A stretch of DNA of 39,785 bases from Clostridiales bacterium (GCA_015056265.1 SVGR01000009.1:1-39785); one strand, 5' to 3'. Positions 7,386 through 17,680 are shown, counted from the stretch's first letter. Notes: generated from the sequence alone by a model not told the origin. Program-made: numbers and translations.

Positions 7386-8346
7386 ACCGCTTCACCACCT
7401 TTCTCATGATCAATACCACCAGTCCCAGCAGCAGCATGATCAGAATCGTATAGATCCATGCCATGGCTGAGGACAGGCCGTGATTGAAGTTTTTGAACGC
7501 CACGTCTTCGATCATGGACAGCGTCTTATTGGTGGACGATGTAAACGAGTCAATGACGGTAAAAATCATACAGGTCATGATCATGGGACATGTCATGGGG
7601 AAGGTAATGCGCCAATAGCTTTCCCAGGCAGATGCGCCTTCAATGGATGCCACTTCATACATCGTAGGCGGAATGGACTGCAGCGCCGCCAGGAAGATGA
7701 GAATCTGTACGCCGGACAGAATAATGATATCGTAAATTCTGTCGGCAGCACTGGCCAGGTAATTGGCGATTGTCTGGGGCAGCACGCCGCTGTTAATCAG
7801 CAGATTGGCCAGATTCACCGATTCCAGGCCGGTGAGAGATTCGCTCTCCTTAAAGTTGCCCGATGCACCCATCATTCGCTGCAGGGCGTCCCCGGCGTCA
7901 AAGCCCATCAGGGCGGGGGCCGCCAGCACCAGCGGCAGGAAGAAGATGGTTCTGACCAGCCAGCGGCCGTGGAACTTCTGATTCAGCAGGCTGGCCGCAA
8001 AGAAGGAGAAGATGGTGATCAGCGGCAGATTCAGCAGCATATTCAGCAGGGACTGCACCACACGCTCACGGAAGGTGGTATTGACCAACAGTGCGTCGTG
8101 GAAATTCTTAAACCCGCTGAATACGGTGGTATAGCCGGATGCATCCACATTGACCGTGGAAAAAGCGAATATCGCAGATTTGAAGGCAGGAATACCGAAC
8201 TGGAAGATCAGGCCAAGGCACAGCGGCAGCACGAACAGATAACCCCAACGGGCCTTTTTCTTGTTAAGGGTCATCATGCCTTTTTTCTTGTTCATGATCT
8301 GCCGGATCTTTTTGTTGTACGCGGCTCTGTCCTTAACCATTGTCAT
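7375..8346 (-). CDS. Sugar ABC transporter permease, MalF type (pair 2, operon A)
   Basis: A 323-residue permease with about six membrane segments and the coupling loop YEVASIEGASAWESYWRITFP. The N-terminus is long and lysine-rich (NKKKGMMTLNKKKARWGY). Its counterpart in operon B is at 21109-22089, which has the same SAWESFWKITFP loop. The start overlaps the DUF5696 stop as ATGA, and a GGAGGTGAAG ribosome site precedes it, so translation is probably coupled. The likely SBP partner is one of the tandem SBPs at 1102-3897, because in operon B an SBP of that type directly follows this permease pair. Confidence 0.95.
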   Translation of the reverse strand: MTMVKDRAAYNKKIRQIMNKKKGMMTLNKKKARWGYLFVLPLCLGLIFQFGIPAFKSAIFAFSTVNVDASGYTTVFSGFKNFHDALLVNTTFRERVVQSLLNMLLNLPLITIFSFFAASLLNQKFHGRWLVRTIFFLPLVLAAPALMGFDAGDALQRMMGASGNFKESESLTGLESVNLANLLINSGVLPQTIANYLASAADRIYDIIILSGVQILIFLAALQSIPPTMYEVASIEGASAWESYWRITFPMTCPMIMTCMIFTVIDSFTSSTNKTLSMIEDVAFKNFNHGLSSAMAWIYTILIMLLLGLVVLIMRKVVKRYEG

Positions 8347-10973
8347 GCGCCTTCACCTCCTTTTACCACTGCGAAACTCATAGGCGGCACCTCTACCCCA
8401 TTCACCTGGGCGGCTTGGGCGCCATAGTTGACGGCAATGCAGGTGCCGTCGGCGTAGGTGGTCGTATAAAGATTGAACGACACCCGTTCATGATGGATCA
8501 TTTCTAAACCGGCCACCTTTTCCAGCACGCTGGCAGCGGCGATGTAAGATTCCTGGATCGTTTCATCCCAATCGGTGAAACGGCCCTTGTTCACATAGCT
8601 GTAATCCGTTTCCTTCAGCAAGGCGGTGGTTTCAGCGCTGACGGCATACTGCAGACCGGAACCGTATTCCACCGCCTGGAGCAGCGCCATTCGATGATCG
8701 TCAGCGTAGTTCAGCGGCTCACATACATAATCGATGCTGCCGCGGACAACTGCCTGATAGAAAGGAATGCATTCATCCGTCATACGGAAGGCACTGTCAG
8801 TCGTGGGCATATCCAGGATCTTGGATGCATAGGTCAGGGCATAGGCGTTGGGATTGGGCAGTGCCAGCTGCATCTTTTCGTGGAAAGAGGCCAGCACCCC
8901 TTCCCCCATCTGCTGCATCAACTGACGGTTCATGGGCGCTCTCATTTCGAAATCGGACCAGAGATTGACGCCCACATCAGGGATGGATGCAGCATTCAAA
9001 CCCAGCCGCTGCGCATCCCGCAGGAAATACTCGGCAGATTTCTGGGTGCGGGCCCCATCCAACTGATACACGATACCGGCGCCATAGCGGCGATAGCGAC
9101 TCACATAGTCATAGGTATAGCGAACGGCGATATCACGGCACAGATCCCGAATGCAGTCATTCGACAGGGAGAACCCGCCCTTATCAAAGGCCGTGGCCAG
9201 CCACACCTCCGGCAGCACCTGCCATCCCTGTTCCTGGGCATCGGCGAGCAATTGCTTCAGGCCCTCTTCCCCGCCCAGTTTGCTTTCCACGCTGATGCCG
9301 GTAACGGCCTTTTGCTGCAGGCCATCCTTCATCCAGCCTTCCATCCGCAGCCACACGGCATTGCCTTTTGCCGGCAGGGCATTGGCGATTTCCGCCATCT
9401 GGGCGAAGGTGGTCATGGGTTCCATTACTTCTACCGGCATGCCTGCCACCAGTTCCGTAGTGGGAGCAGCGCCGATCACATCCAGCGCCAGGGGATAAAC
9501 GCTTTCCGCCTGTGCCTTCAGGGTGCCCGCTTCCAGCAGCATCTGCCGGTAAGCCCGGGCCATGCCCATGTAATCGTTATCCTCTTCCTTCAGGGGCTGA
9601 TAACGGATTACCACATCCCCCCGATAGGGTTCAGCTTCGAAATAGACCTGCTGGGAATCGGAAATGTTCATCCGGTCCACGGCAGTGGCCAACATGGAAG
9701 GATACACCGTGTTATAGGAATTGAACATCCCGTTGACCCGGGCGTTGAGGGAAACGGTGGCGGCGCCTTCCTCTACCACCGCCAGCATTGCGGCCTTGCC
9801 GTTCTTCACGCCGAATACGGGCAGGGAAACCTTCTTATCCGCCACATAGGCGCTTTCAGTTTCACTGACGGTATCATTGCCGTAAATCCGCATGGCGAAG
9901 GGGGTTTCGGTAGTGCGGCCATTATTGTAATAGATCAGGGTACCGGATCCGTCGGGCATCAGCATGTATCCCTTTTCCGTTTTGCCGCCGGCGCCGAAGT
10001 ATTCCAGAATGTTGATTTCGTTGGGGGGGATGGTTTCGTCATATTCCAGGGAATCGCCCTTGAGGGTGACAACCAACGCCCCCTCGTCCAGCCGATAGGT
10101 CATGGTCATGGCAAAGAATGCGCGGCTGGAAGCTTCAACTTCAATTTGGTTTACCTTGTTATCGTAATCCAGATCCTCATCAGTATAGCCGCATTCATCC
10201 AGCCAGGTGCGAATCTTGGTCAGAATGCGGGTGGAGTCCTTGGTCAGGTAGTAGGTATCTTCGTTGATCACGTTGGGATACTTTTCTACCATCTTATCGA
10301 CATAGGACTGGTCGCGGCCTGTTACAGAGGCCAGCTTATAGTTTTTCAGGAAATCCTTCTGATCCTTTTCGCTCAGCACGGAAAGGAAGCCGTCCAGACG
10401 GGATTTGCTGATCTGCTGGGGAACATCCGCCAGTGTCACCACCGTTTTGCCCAATCGATAATGGACGATCAGTTCATTATCCGTCTGTTCCCACTTCACG
10501 CCATCATAGGCGATGGCATCGTTATAGCTGTCCATCTGGCCGTAGGTGCCCTGGGAATCGTAGTAGGCCACCGTCAGCTGAGCGCCGATGCGCAGCCGGG
10601 TGGTTCCCTCCACCATGGTTTCCTGATCCCGATCCTGGGGATTGGAATACCAGATGTGGCCCGTGGCCAGATCCTGCAGGGCGATTTCCGCCGTATCATC
10701 GCGGAAATAGAGCGTGGATTTTCCATCCGTCAATACCTGCTCAAAGCCATTGGCAAGCACGGTATCATAGCCATCCGCATCCAGTTCTGCTTTCCCGGGC
10801 AGCTGGCCGTCGGAGCGGTTCAACCCCTGGGCGCTGCTGGCGCTGCCCTGCGGATCGATATGCAGCTGACTGGCGTCCACGGTGAACACACTGGAAATGA
10901 ACACCGAAGACACGCACAACAGCAGCACGATCGTAATCAGCACAGACAGCAACCGCTTATGATATGCTTTCAC
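8343..10973 (-). CDS. DUF5696 membrane-anchored protein (operon A)
   Basis: An 876-residue protein with one N-terminal membrane segment (about residues 7-31) and no lipobox, so most of it faces outside. The first half (about 60-480) is beta-rich; about 490-780 reads like a TIM barrel (GWMKDGLQQKAVTG, LGGEEGLKQLLADA, IVYQLDGART, IPDVGVNLWSDFEMRAP); the end is a small beta-domain (YADGTCIAVNYG, then VNGVEVPPMSFAVV). This order resembles retaining glycosidases of the GH36/GH101 kind, but DUF5696 has no function known to me and catalytic residues cannot be assigned. The start is GTG at 10973, preceded by AGGAGGGG; it lies 21 bp behind the propeller-Yip1 gene and overlaps the next permease by 4 bp. 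Paralogue: 22091-24652. Confidence 0.9.
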   Translation of the reverse strand: MKAYHKRLLSVLITIVLLLCVSSVFISSVFTVDASQLHIDPQGSASSAQGLNRSDGQLPGKAELDADGYDTVLANGFEQVLTDGKSTLYFRDDTAEIALQDLATGHIWYSNPQDRDQETMVEGTTRLRIGAQLTVAYYDSQGTYGQMDSYNDAIAYDGVKWEQTDNELIVHYRLGKTVVTLADVPQQISKSRLDGFLSVLSEKDQKDFLKNYKLASVTGRDQSYVDKMVEKYPNVINEDTYYLTKDSTRILTKIRTWLDECGYTDEDLDYDNKVNQIEVEASSRAFFAMTMTYRLDEGALVVTLKGDSLEYDETIPPNEINILEYFGAGGKTEKGYMLMPDGSGTLIYYNNGRTTETPFAMRIYGNDTVSETESAYVADKKVSLPVFGVKNGKAAMLAVVEEGAATVSLNARVNGMFNSYNTVYPSMLATAVDRMNISDSQQVYFEAEPYRGDVVIRYQPLKEEDNDYMGMARAYRQMLLEAGTLKAQAESVYPLALDVIGAAPTTELVAGMPVEVMEPMTTFAQMAEIANALPAKGNAVWLRMEGWMKDGLQQKAVTGISVESKLGGEEGLKQLLADAQEQGWQVLPEVWLATAFDKGGFSLSNDCIRDLCRDIAVRYTYDYVSRYRRYGAGIVYQLDGARTQKSAEYFLRDAQRLGLNAASIPDVGVNLWSDFEMRAPMNRQLMQQMGEGVLASFHEKMQLALPNPNAYALTYASKILDMPTTDSAFRMTDECIPFYQAVVRGSIDYVCEPLNYADDHRMALLQAVEYGSGLQYAVSAETTALLKETDYSYVNKGRFTDWDETIQESYIAAASVLEKVAGLEMIHHERVSFNLYTTTYADGTCIAVNYGAQAAQVNGVEVPPMSFAVVKGGEGA

Positions 10974-10994
10974 AGAGTACCCCTCCTTTCCTTC

Positions 10995-13112
10995 TTATAC
11001 GCGGAATGCAACTTCCTGATAAATCTGATCGCCAAAGCCAATCACTTCAAATATCAGATTGAAGAACAGGTACATCAGGAACACGATGACCACCATGGCA
11101 ATCACGGTGACCAAAGCAGCCCGTACCGTCTGCCCCATGCTGAAACCATGAGCCAGCATATTGCCCGCCAGCAGCAGGAAGATGGTGTAGATCCACAGGC
11201 CGTAATCCAGCACGCTGTAAATGCTGATTTCGTTGAGGGTTAGCACATTGGACAGCACCAGCATCAGCACCTGACCCAGCGCCATGGGCATCAGGGCATA
11301 GCACACGCCCTTGTAAATATCCCGCATCCGGCCTTCGCCTTCCATCAGGGTGGTGATGCACCAGTTGGCCACCACGAACAGCAGGATGGGGGCAAAGACG
11401 GATATGGCGGTCAGCAAGGGATTCTGATCTACCGAGCCGCCAAAGAGGAAGCCGGACAAGGTGGAGCGCATCACTGACAGGATGATGTACAGGCACAGGA
11501 TTACCGTGCCGCCCAGGATGGATCCCTGACCTTCATGGCGCAATTCGTGGAAGCCCTTGAAGGGATGCAGGGCACAGTAGAAGGAAAAGTCTACGTCTTT
11601 GAGCAGCTTATCCGTCTTGCGGCCCAAGGCAGATTTGGGCTGCCATTCTTTCTTTTCTTTTTGAGAGGGCTTCTTGAAGCGCTTGACGATAGGCTTGATC
11701 ACCGCAATAGCCAGCACCGCCGCGATCACGGCAAAAATGCCGGTGAAGCTTTCGTCAAATACCTCCTGGCGATACTGTTCCAGCGCACGGCTGTAATAGG
11801 TGCGGCTGGAAGCCAGACGGAAGGAAGCCATGGCGTCCTTATACTGGCCTTCCCGCATCTGGGAACGGCCGATGCCCAGATATGCCAATTCACAGTTGGT
11901 ATTGTAGCGGAACGCTTCGTTAAAATTGGCACGGCTGCTTTCGTATTCGCCGTTGTTGTAATCAATAATGCCCTGGATCAGGCACTGGCCATAGGCGGTG
12001 GGTTCAAATACGGTAATCTGGCCCTTGGAAGAGTCGGCCACGTATAAGGTGAAGCCCACGGTATCCACAGCGGAAGGCACGGAAATATTACCGTCCTGAC
12101 TGCCCAAACCACCGAAAGCAAAGAGCATTTCGCCGTCATCGTCATAGACGAATACCTTGCTGCGGCGGGAATCCACGCAGGCATACATGCCGCCGGGCAT
12201 GGTGGCGATATCGTTCATCACGGAAGCGCCCACAGCGCGGCCGTCATAGAGATTGCCCAAATCGCCCACCAGATTCTGGCCGGAATTATTGATCAGCACA
12301 TCGTTTCCGCCGGGGTTGAGCCGCTGCACGGAATTGGCCATGGTGCTCTGCTCCGCCTGGGAGGTGGCCATGATAAAGCCTTCTTCATCCAGATCCACAT
12401 TGATGTAGGTAACCGGCAGGAAGGAGGTCATGGTGGCCAGCTGTTCACGGGTGGAAATCATCCGCCAGAACAAATCCCATACAGAGGGCTTGACGGGAAT
12501 GGTGCCCGAATAGCCCTGGAATTCCCCCTGCTGATCAATGGTGACCAGACCTTCGTAAATGCCCTCGCATACGATGCTGATTTCGCCCTGATCGGTAACG
12601 ACCACCTTTTGCGGCTTGAAATCAACGCCGGCGGAGAACTGGGGCGAATCCGGCTTGCCCCACACGGCAAGCGTTTCCCCATCCATGGTCATTTTGACCA
12701 CCCGCTTGTTGCCGGTATCCGTTACATACAAATAGCCGGCAGATACATACACGCCACGGGGCTTGGAAAACTTCATCCCGTCGGCCGTATCAATTACCTT
12801 TGCAGAATCGAAAGCCAGGGTGGTACGGATAATCCGATCGTTATCGGTATCAGCCAGGAAAACATCCCCGGTTTCTTCTACTATGTACAGGTCAGACAAG
12901 GTGCGCAGATTCGTCAATCCCATATCCGTGGCACGTACCACACGGGTGGGGATATAGGCGGCGGCCGAAGCCAGTTCACTGCGGTCGGCAAAGGAATAGT
13001 TGTAGGTTTCGTAGGCGCCGGTTCGCTCCGTCACAGCCAGGGCCGGGAAAGCCCAGCTCAACACCAGCAAAATGCAAATTCCCATGAGCGCCGTCTTTCG
13101 CCATGTACGCAT
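10995..13112 (-). CDS. NHL-type propeller, TPR and Yip1 fusion protein (operon A)
   Basis: A 705-residue protein. A signal peptide (1-26, ending AFPALA) leads into an NHL-like beta-propeller (about 50-375; repeats such as LYVTDTGNKRVVKM and DVFLADTDNDRII). TPR-like helices follow (about 375-457, NNGEYESSRANFNEAF), then a membrane segment (about 458-477), a basic linker, and a C-terminal Yip1-type bundle (about 508-705; HPFKGFHEL, then ANWCITTLMEGEGRMRDIYKG). The propeller would face outside and the Yip1 part lie in the membrane. In operon B the same parts are two genes split in the linker. The ATG at 13112 is preceded by AAAGGGGGAAAGCAC; an open reading further upstream lies in the permease gene and is not used. 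Its role is likely accessory to the transporter; the biochemistry is unknown. Confidence 0.9.
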   Translation of the reverse strand: MRTWRKTALMGICILLVLSWAFPALAVTERTGAYETYNYSFADRSELASAAAYIPTRVVRATDMGLTNLRTLSDLYIVEETGDVFLADTDNDRIIRTTLAFDSAKVIDTADGMKFSKPRGVYVSAGYLYVTDTGNKRVVKMTMDGETLAVWGKPDSPQFSAGVDFKPQKVVVTDQGEISIVCEGIYEGLVTIDQQGEFQGYSGTIPVKPSVWDLFWRMISTREQLATMTSFLPVTYINVDLDEEGFIMATSQAEQSTMANSVQRLNPGGNDVLINNSGQNLVGDLGNLYDGRAVGASVMNDIATMPGGMYACVDSRRSKVFVYDDDGEMLFAFGGLGSQDGNISVPSAVDTVGFTLYVADSSKGQITVFEPTAYGQCLIQGIIDYNNGEYESSRANFNEAFRYNTNCELAYLGIGRSQMREGQYKDAMASFRLASSRTYYSRALEQYRQEVFDESFTGIFAVIAAVLAIAVIKPIVKRFKKPSQKEKKEWQPKSALGRKTDKLLKDVDFSFYCALHPFKGFHELRHEGQGSILGGTVILCLYIILSVMRSTLSGFLFGGSVDQNPLLTAISVFAPILLFVVANWCITTLMEGEGRMRDIYKGVCYALMPMALGQVLMLVLSNVLTLNEISIYSVLDYGLWIYTIFLLLAGNMLAHGFSMGQTVRAALVTVIAMVVIVFLMYLFFNLIFEVIGFGDQIYQEVAFRV

Positions 13113-13126
13113 GTGCTTTCCCCCTT

Positions 13127-13987
13127 TCAGTCTTTCATACCGGAGCTGTTCATCGTTTCGATGATCTGGCTCTGGGACAGGATGAAGGTAACCACAGGCA
13201 CCGACAGCATGATCAGCGATACGGCAGCCGATACACCCGTACGGGCGATACCGCCGGAGAGGATCTGGTTGAGGGCCTGGGGCATGGTTTTCAGTTCTTC
13301 GCTGAAGGTGTAAGGAGAAATGGTGTTCCACAAATTCTGGATCATCAGGATGATCAGCGTCAGCCACGCCGGCTTCACCATGGGCATGGCGATCTGGCCC
13401 CAGATGCGCCATTCGCTGGCGCCGTCAATCCGGGCGGCTTCGATCACCGAATCAGGCAGGCCTTCCATGAACTGCTTGATCAGATACAAGCCCAGAGAAA
13501 ACTGAATGGCGGGAAGCAGCGTTGCAAGATGGCTGTCCAGCAACCCCAGCTTGGTGATGATGATATAGCTGGGGATCTGGGTTACGGATCCGGAGAACAT
13601 CAGGGACAAAACGATCATATTGAAGATCAGATTGCGGCCCGGAAACTTATGCCGTGCCAGCGGATAGGCCGCCAGAGAGGCAAAGATCAGATGGCCCAGG
13701 GTACCCAGCACCGTGAGGAACACGGTATTGTACAGGTAACGGGAGAAAGGCACCCAGGACTGGGACATCAGCTTGGTCATGGACCGGAAGTTATCCGTGG
13801 TGGGATTGTTCACCAGCAGCTTGGGGGGATAAATGAACAATTCTTCCAGGGGCTTGAAGGCATTGGATACCACGAAGACCATGGGCAGCAGCATGAAAGC
13901 CGCCAGCAGCATCAGGAAAAGCAGCGACATGAAATTGCCACCCCGGCTGCGGTTGATCCGTCCGCCCGAACGCTTATGCAGTTTCAT
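13127..13987 (-). CDS. Carbohydrate ABC transporter permease, MalG type (pair 1, operon A)
   Basis: A 286-residue permease with about six membrane segments and the loop IEAARIDGASEWRIWGQIAMP. It pairs with 13987-14886. The start overlaps the partner's stop by one base (TGATG), typical of coupled translation. The operon B counterpart at 27675-28889 has the same body (KPLEELF, SWVPFSRY, KQFMEGLP, KPAWLT) but also an extra N-terminal cytosolic domain that is absent here. Together with the partner it should carry the ligand of the large SBP at 14879-17680. Confidence 0.95.
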   Translation of the reverse strand: MKLHKRSGGRINRSRGGNFMSLLFLMLLAAFMLLPMVFVVSNAFKPLEELFIYPPKLLVNNPTTDNFRSMTKLMSQSWVPFSRYLYNTVFLTVLGTLGHLIFASLAAYPLARHKFPGRNLIFNMIVLSLMFSGSVTQIPSYIIITKLGLLDSHLATLLPAIQFSLGLYLIKQFMEGLPDSVIEAARIDGASEWRIWGQIAMPMVKPAWLTLIILMIQNLWNTISPYTFSEELKTMPQALNQILSGGIARTGVSAAVSLIMLSVPVVTFILSQSQIIETMNSSGMKD

Positions 13988-14886
13988 CAGGTACCCACCT
14001 TTCTGAGCATCTTTTGCACCAGCTTGTTGCTGACAACCTGCATGATGAACAGGATGACGGCGATGGCCGATGCATAGCCCATTTCAAAGCGGGTATAGCC
14101 ATAGTCCGTTATATGGTTGACAATGGTATGCGCCGCATAGTCTACCGACGGCAAGCCTGCCAATCGGGCGCTGACGTCGCCTGCACCGAAAGCAGCGGTA
14201 ATCTGCATCACGGCGCCGAACATCAGCTGAGGCCGCATGGAGGGCAGCGTGATATACCACAGTTCCTGCCAGCGGTTGGTGATACCGTCCACGCTGCCCG
14301 CTTCATACAGGCTGTGATCCACATTCTGCAGACCGGCGATGAAGGAAAGGAAGCTGGTGCCAAGGCTCAGCCACAAAGAGACGATGATGACTACCGCCAG
14401 CACATACTGCCCGTCCTCCAGCCACTGGATGGGATCGTTGAGGATACCCATATTCACCAGCACGGAGTTGATATAGCCATAGTTATCGGAAGAGAACATG
14501 ATCGACCAGATCATGAATACAGCGCCGGAAATGGAGGGAACATAGAAGATGGTGGTCAGCACCGCACGGGGGAAGGGCTTGAAATCGGTGATCAGCCAGG
14601 CCAGCAGGAAGCAGGCAGCATAGCTGAGAGGGCCGGTGATCACGGCAATGACCATGGTATTGGTCAGCGCCTTCATGAATACGTCGTCATGCAGGAACAA
14701 AGAGCGATAGTTATCCAGGGCAATGAACCGGGGGGCTTCAAAAAGGTTGAAGCTGGTAAAGGAGAGGAACATGGCGTAGAACACCGGAATGACCGTGAAA
14801 ATGATGAACAGTGTCAGATACGGCGCAAGCATCATATAGGAAATGCGGTGCCTCTGAAAGCCCTGAACAAAGGAACGCTTATTCAT
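13987..14886 (-). CDS. Sugar ABC transporter permease, MalF type (pair 1, operon A)
   Basis: A 299-residue permease starting MNKRSFVQGFQRHRISYMML, with about six membrane segments and the coupling loop LYEAGSVDGITNRWQELWYI. The counterpart in operon B is 28891-29841, with the same NRWQEL.YITLPSM motif. Its first eight bases (ATGAATAA) overlap the end of the SBP gene, which places it in the same transcript as the SBP. Confidence 0.95.
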   Translation of the reverse strand: MNKRSFVQGFQRHRISYMMLAPYLTLFIIFTVIPVFYAMFLSFTSFNLFEAPRFIALDNYRSLFLHDDVFMKALTNTMVIAVITGPLSYAACFLLAWLITDFKPFPRAVLTTIFYVPSISGAVFMIWSIMFSSDNYGYINSVLVNMGILNDPIQWLEDGQYVLAVVIIVSLWLSLGTSFLSFIAGLQNVDHSLYEAGSVDGITNRWQELWYITLPSMRPQLMFGAVMQITAAFGAGDVSARLAGLPSVDYAAHTIVNHITDYGYTRFEMGYASAIAVILFIMQVVSNKLVQKMLRKVGT

Positions 14887-17680
14887 TTCCGCTCACCTCC
14901 AATCCGAATTCTTTCCGCTTGATGGTAATTTCCTTGTCGATATTCTTCACATAGTCGAGCAGCGTTTCACCGGGATCCTCATGATAATTGAGCACCCGAC
15001 GGAAGGCGTTGTTCAGATGCCGGGAAGTGAAATAGCCGCCGGGCACTTCGGGAATGCCCTTCACATTGTCCCATTCCGCATTGAGGGTGGCAAGTTCCGC
15101 CGCAGACCAGGGCATGCTGGCAAAGGCTTCCACATTGGCAGAGGGATAACGGGCGGATACACCCAGCTGGTTTTCGATGTTCTTGCCGTACTGGGTCTGC
15201 ACATCGGCGCTGGTCCACCACTTCATGAATTCCCAGGAGGCATCCTTATCATCGGCGTCTGCCAACAGCATGCAGCAGATGCCGGTGCCGGATACGCTGT
15301 GATCCACGTTGCCATCCTCACGCACCGTACCGGGCACCCGCACGAAATCCCACATGCCGCGGATTTCCGGCGCACCCACCTGCAGCCAGTTGTAGAAAGT
15401 AAAGTCTTCAATGAGGATGGGCATTTCACCGCTGCGGAAGCGGGTCAGCGCATCGTATTTCACCGGCAGTTCATAGTCCACATAGAGGGAAACCCACATG
15501 GAGAAGGCTTCCTTGGCCTCCAAGGTGGAAAGACCGCTGCGGGTGTTGTTATCCAAATACATTTCACCGCCGCGCTGATAGAGCAGCATGGCCATGGAAG
15601 AAAGGGCGGTATAGTTGCCGGCGGCACTGTTGGGGGGCTGAATGCCCACGGTCATATTCTTACGCTGCAGACGGCCCACCACGTGAAACATCTCTTCCCA
15701 GGTGGTTGGGGCTTCCAGGCCCAGTTCCGCCAATACGTCAGTGCGGTAGAACATGACAGAGAAGGTCTGGGTTTCCGGCAGGGCGTATACGCCGCCTTCC
15801 AGGCGATAAGGTGTCAGGGCGCTGTCCCGGAACCGGGCAGCCACTTCGTCAAAATCTTCAAACTGGGTCAGATCGTAGGAGGCCTTACGGACGGCATAAT
15901 TCACCGGCTCCGCATTGCCCAGCTGCAGCACCACGTCAGGGCCGGCGCCGGAAGCGGTGGCATTCATCAGCTGCCCCTGCACCAGTTTCAGGTTGACGGC
16001 AATGCCGGTCTGGGGGGTGAAGTAGTTATCAATCATCTGCTTGATGATGTTGGCCTGGTCGCGGCCGGCGGATACCCACACTTCGATGACCTTGGTGTTT
16101 TCGCCCTCGGCCATGCCGCCGATCACAGAATAATCCACCACGAAGGAGGAATAGAACAGGGACAACTCATGGCCCAGCTGCTGGAAGAATCCTGCTTCCG
16201 CGGTATTCAGATCCCCCGCTTCGCCGCCCATGATATAAATCTTATCAATTTCCAGGGGCTGCTGCTTCATCTGGATCAGCCAGGAGCCCAGAGAACCTAC
16301 ATTATCCTTATAGGAAGAAAGGCGGCGCTGCACCGTCTCGGGCTTTTCCACAAATTCTTCCAGCTGGCGGGAGAGGGTCTGCAGGATGCCGTTCATGCTG
16401 CCGCGCTTGCCGGACATTTCCAGCAGCAGCGCATCGCAGCGCTTGAGCACCTCCGCCTGGGCAGCGAAGATTTCAAATACTTCGGGGATATTCTGTTCCA
16501 GCTGATAATCGCGGTAGATATCCGGGGAGGTACCGGTCATCATCACGACGCGGCGGTATGCTTCATTCAGCTGATACACCGCTTCATCAGCCAGGGCAAC
16601 CAGATCGGTCAGGGAGCCGATGGTCGCTTCCATCCGGAGGGTATGCTCTCCGGCAGTCAGATACACGTCATAGGGAATTTCAATGTTCTGCCAATCCATG
16701 CTGAAATTGACCTGAACATCCCCCATTTCCTTGAAGGGCATTTCCCCGTCGATCAGGATGCGGCGGGTGGTAAAAGAACCGCTGAGGATGTCTTGGCGGG
16801 CACGCATGGCAATACGGTACAGCCCATCCGCAGGCACGGTGAAATCCCATTCGATCCACTGACCCTGGGTATTCCAGCTGCTGCCGCCGATGGTGTTAAG
16901 GCGGGTTTCCATGGTGCTGTAGGGAGTGGTCAGGGGGGAGGAACGGTCGGTGCGGCCGTAGAGAACGGCGTCCGCTTTCCGGTCGGCCAGTTCCGCCTCC
17001 AGGGCGATGATACCCGCAGGCGCGGCAACATAGCCCTGCTCCTGATACATCATCTGCACCTGCTCATAGGCGGGCACTTCCGCAGGGTTTTCAAACCACA
17101 GCCCCGCCACCGCCAGCTTTTCGCGGCGGGCGATCAGGCGAACGGTGTGCTCCCCTTCGGAAAGATAGAACAGATAGGGATCGGCATAGGTGCCGGTATG
17201 ATCCTCCACCCATACTTCGGTCCAGACCGGTTCTTCATGCTGGCCGGGGATAATATCGTTCCCGGCTGCGTCACGGATGGTGCCTGGCCGCTGATCATCC
17301 ACCCAGATGCGGTAGAGGGTGTTGTACTTGGCTTCGCTGAAGGGCGTTTCGCCATCGATTTCTACAGAAAACTCGATGTTCAGGCCCTTATCCTGCAGAG
17401 GATAATAAAGCAGCCCCATCTGATACAAGCCCGCCTGATCGCAGACAACCTTGTATTCAACGGCCTTTTCTTCCTCGGCAATCATGGCGTTCTGTCCATC
17501 CAGCGCCGCAAGCGCGCTGATTGCCCGGCCGTCCATCCGCCCGTCGGGCCGCTGTGCCTCCTGCCATGCAGCATGATAATCCGAATAGGTCACACGCTCC
17601 ACAGCTGCAGGTTCAGCCCATACGATCGTTGGCATTGCCAGCAGCAACACCAGGCAAATAATTGCCCATTTCACACGCAT
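14879..17680 (-). CDS. Large modular SBP with N-terminal beta-sandwich modules (operon A)
   Basis: A 933-residue exported protein, more than twice the usual SBP size. A signal peptide (1-22, ending IVWA) is followed by two beta-sandwich modules resembling CBM35/CBM6-type domains (about 30-200 and 225-355; WIEWDFTVPADGLYRI, LTAGEHTLRMEA), a helical stretch (about 360-475), and an SBP domain (about 530-933; FYRTDVLAELGLEAPTTWEE, FRSGEMPI, WEFMKWWTSADVQ). The modules may hold polysaccharide while the SBP delivers oligosaccharide; that is inference. Start 17680 is preferred because the signal peptide fits and a GGCGGTGAATGG site precedes it; an ATG at 17737 would add 19 residues. A track start at 17815 is excluded because it lies in the -35 box. 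There is no lipobox, so anchoring is unclear. Paralogue: 29845-32754. Confidence 0.9.
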   Translation of the reverse strand: MRVKWAIICLVLLLAMPTIVWAEPAAVERVTYSDYHAAWQEAQRPDGRMDGRAISALAALDGQNAMIAEEEKAVEYKVVCDQAGLYQMGLLYYPLQDKGLNIEFSVEIDGETPFSEAKYNTLYRIWVDDQRPGTIRDAAGNDIIPGQHEEPVWTEVWVEDHTGTYADPYLFYLSEGEHTVRLIARREKLAVAGLWFENPAEVPAYEQVQMMYQEQGYVAAPAGIIALEAELADRKADAVLYGRTDRSSPLTTPYSTMETRLNTIGGSSWNTQGQWIEWDFTVPADGLYRIAMRARQDILSGSFTTRRILIDGEMPFKEMGDVQVNFSMDWQNIEIPYDVYLTAGEHTLRMEATIGSLTDLVALADEAVYQLNEAYRRVVMMTGTSPDIYRDYQLEQNIPEVFEIFAAQAEVLKRCDALLLEMSGKRGSMNGILQTLSRQLEEFVEKPETVQRRLSSYKDNVGSLGSWLIQMKQQPLEIDKIYIMGGEAGDLNTAEAGFFQQLGHELSLFYSSFVVDYSVIGGMAEGENTKVIEVWVSAGRDQANIIKQMIDNYFTPQTGIAVNLKLVQGQLMNATASGAGPDVVLQLGNAEPVNYAVRKASYDLTQFEDFDEVAARFRDSALTPYRLEGGVYALPETQTFSVMFYRTDVLAELGLEAPTTWEEMFHVVGRLQRKNMTVGIQPPNSAAGNYTALSSMAMLLYQRGGEMYLDNNTRSGLSTLEAKEAFSMWVSLYVDYELPVKYDALTRFRSGEMPILIEDFTFYNWLQVGAPEIRGMWDFVRVPGTVREDGNVDHSVSGTGICCMLLADADDKDASWEFMKWWTSADVQTQYGKNIENQLGVSARYPSANVEAFASMPWSAAELATLNAEWDNVKGIPEVPGGYFTSRHLNNAFRRVLNYHEDPGETLLDYVKNIDKEITIKRKEFGLEVSGNE

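Larger units (their letters stand above)
6411..17680 (-). repeat. Paralogous transport block A (counterpart of block B, 18581-32754)
   Basis: Seven genes here match, in order and type, genes of the block at 18581-32754: large modular SBP, MalF-type permease, MalG-type permease, propeller-TPR (fused to Yip1 here, separate there), DUF5696, second MalF-type permease, second MalG-type permease. Protein motifs align between blocks; the DNA is strongly diverged, so the duplication is old. Confidence 0.85.

Noticed and set aside
8694-11243. Plus-strand open reading of 849 codons opposite the DUF5696 gene
   Set aside because: Antisense shadow caused by biased codon use. Similar shadows at 14981-17755, 22031-24736 and 31150-32796 were rejected for the same reason.
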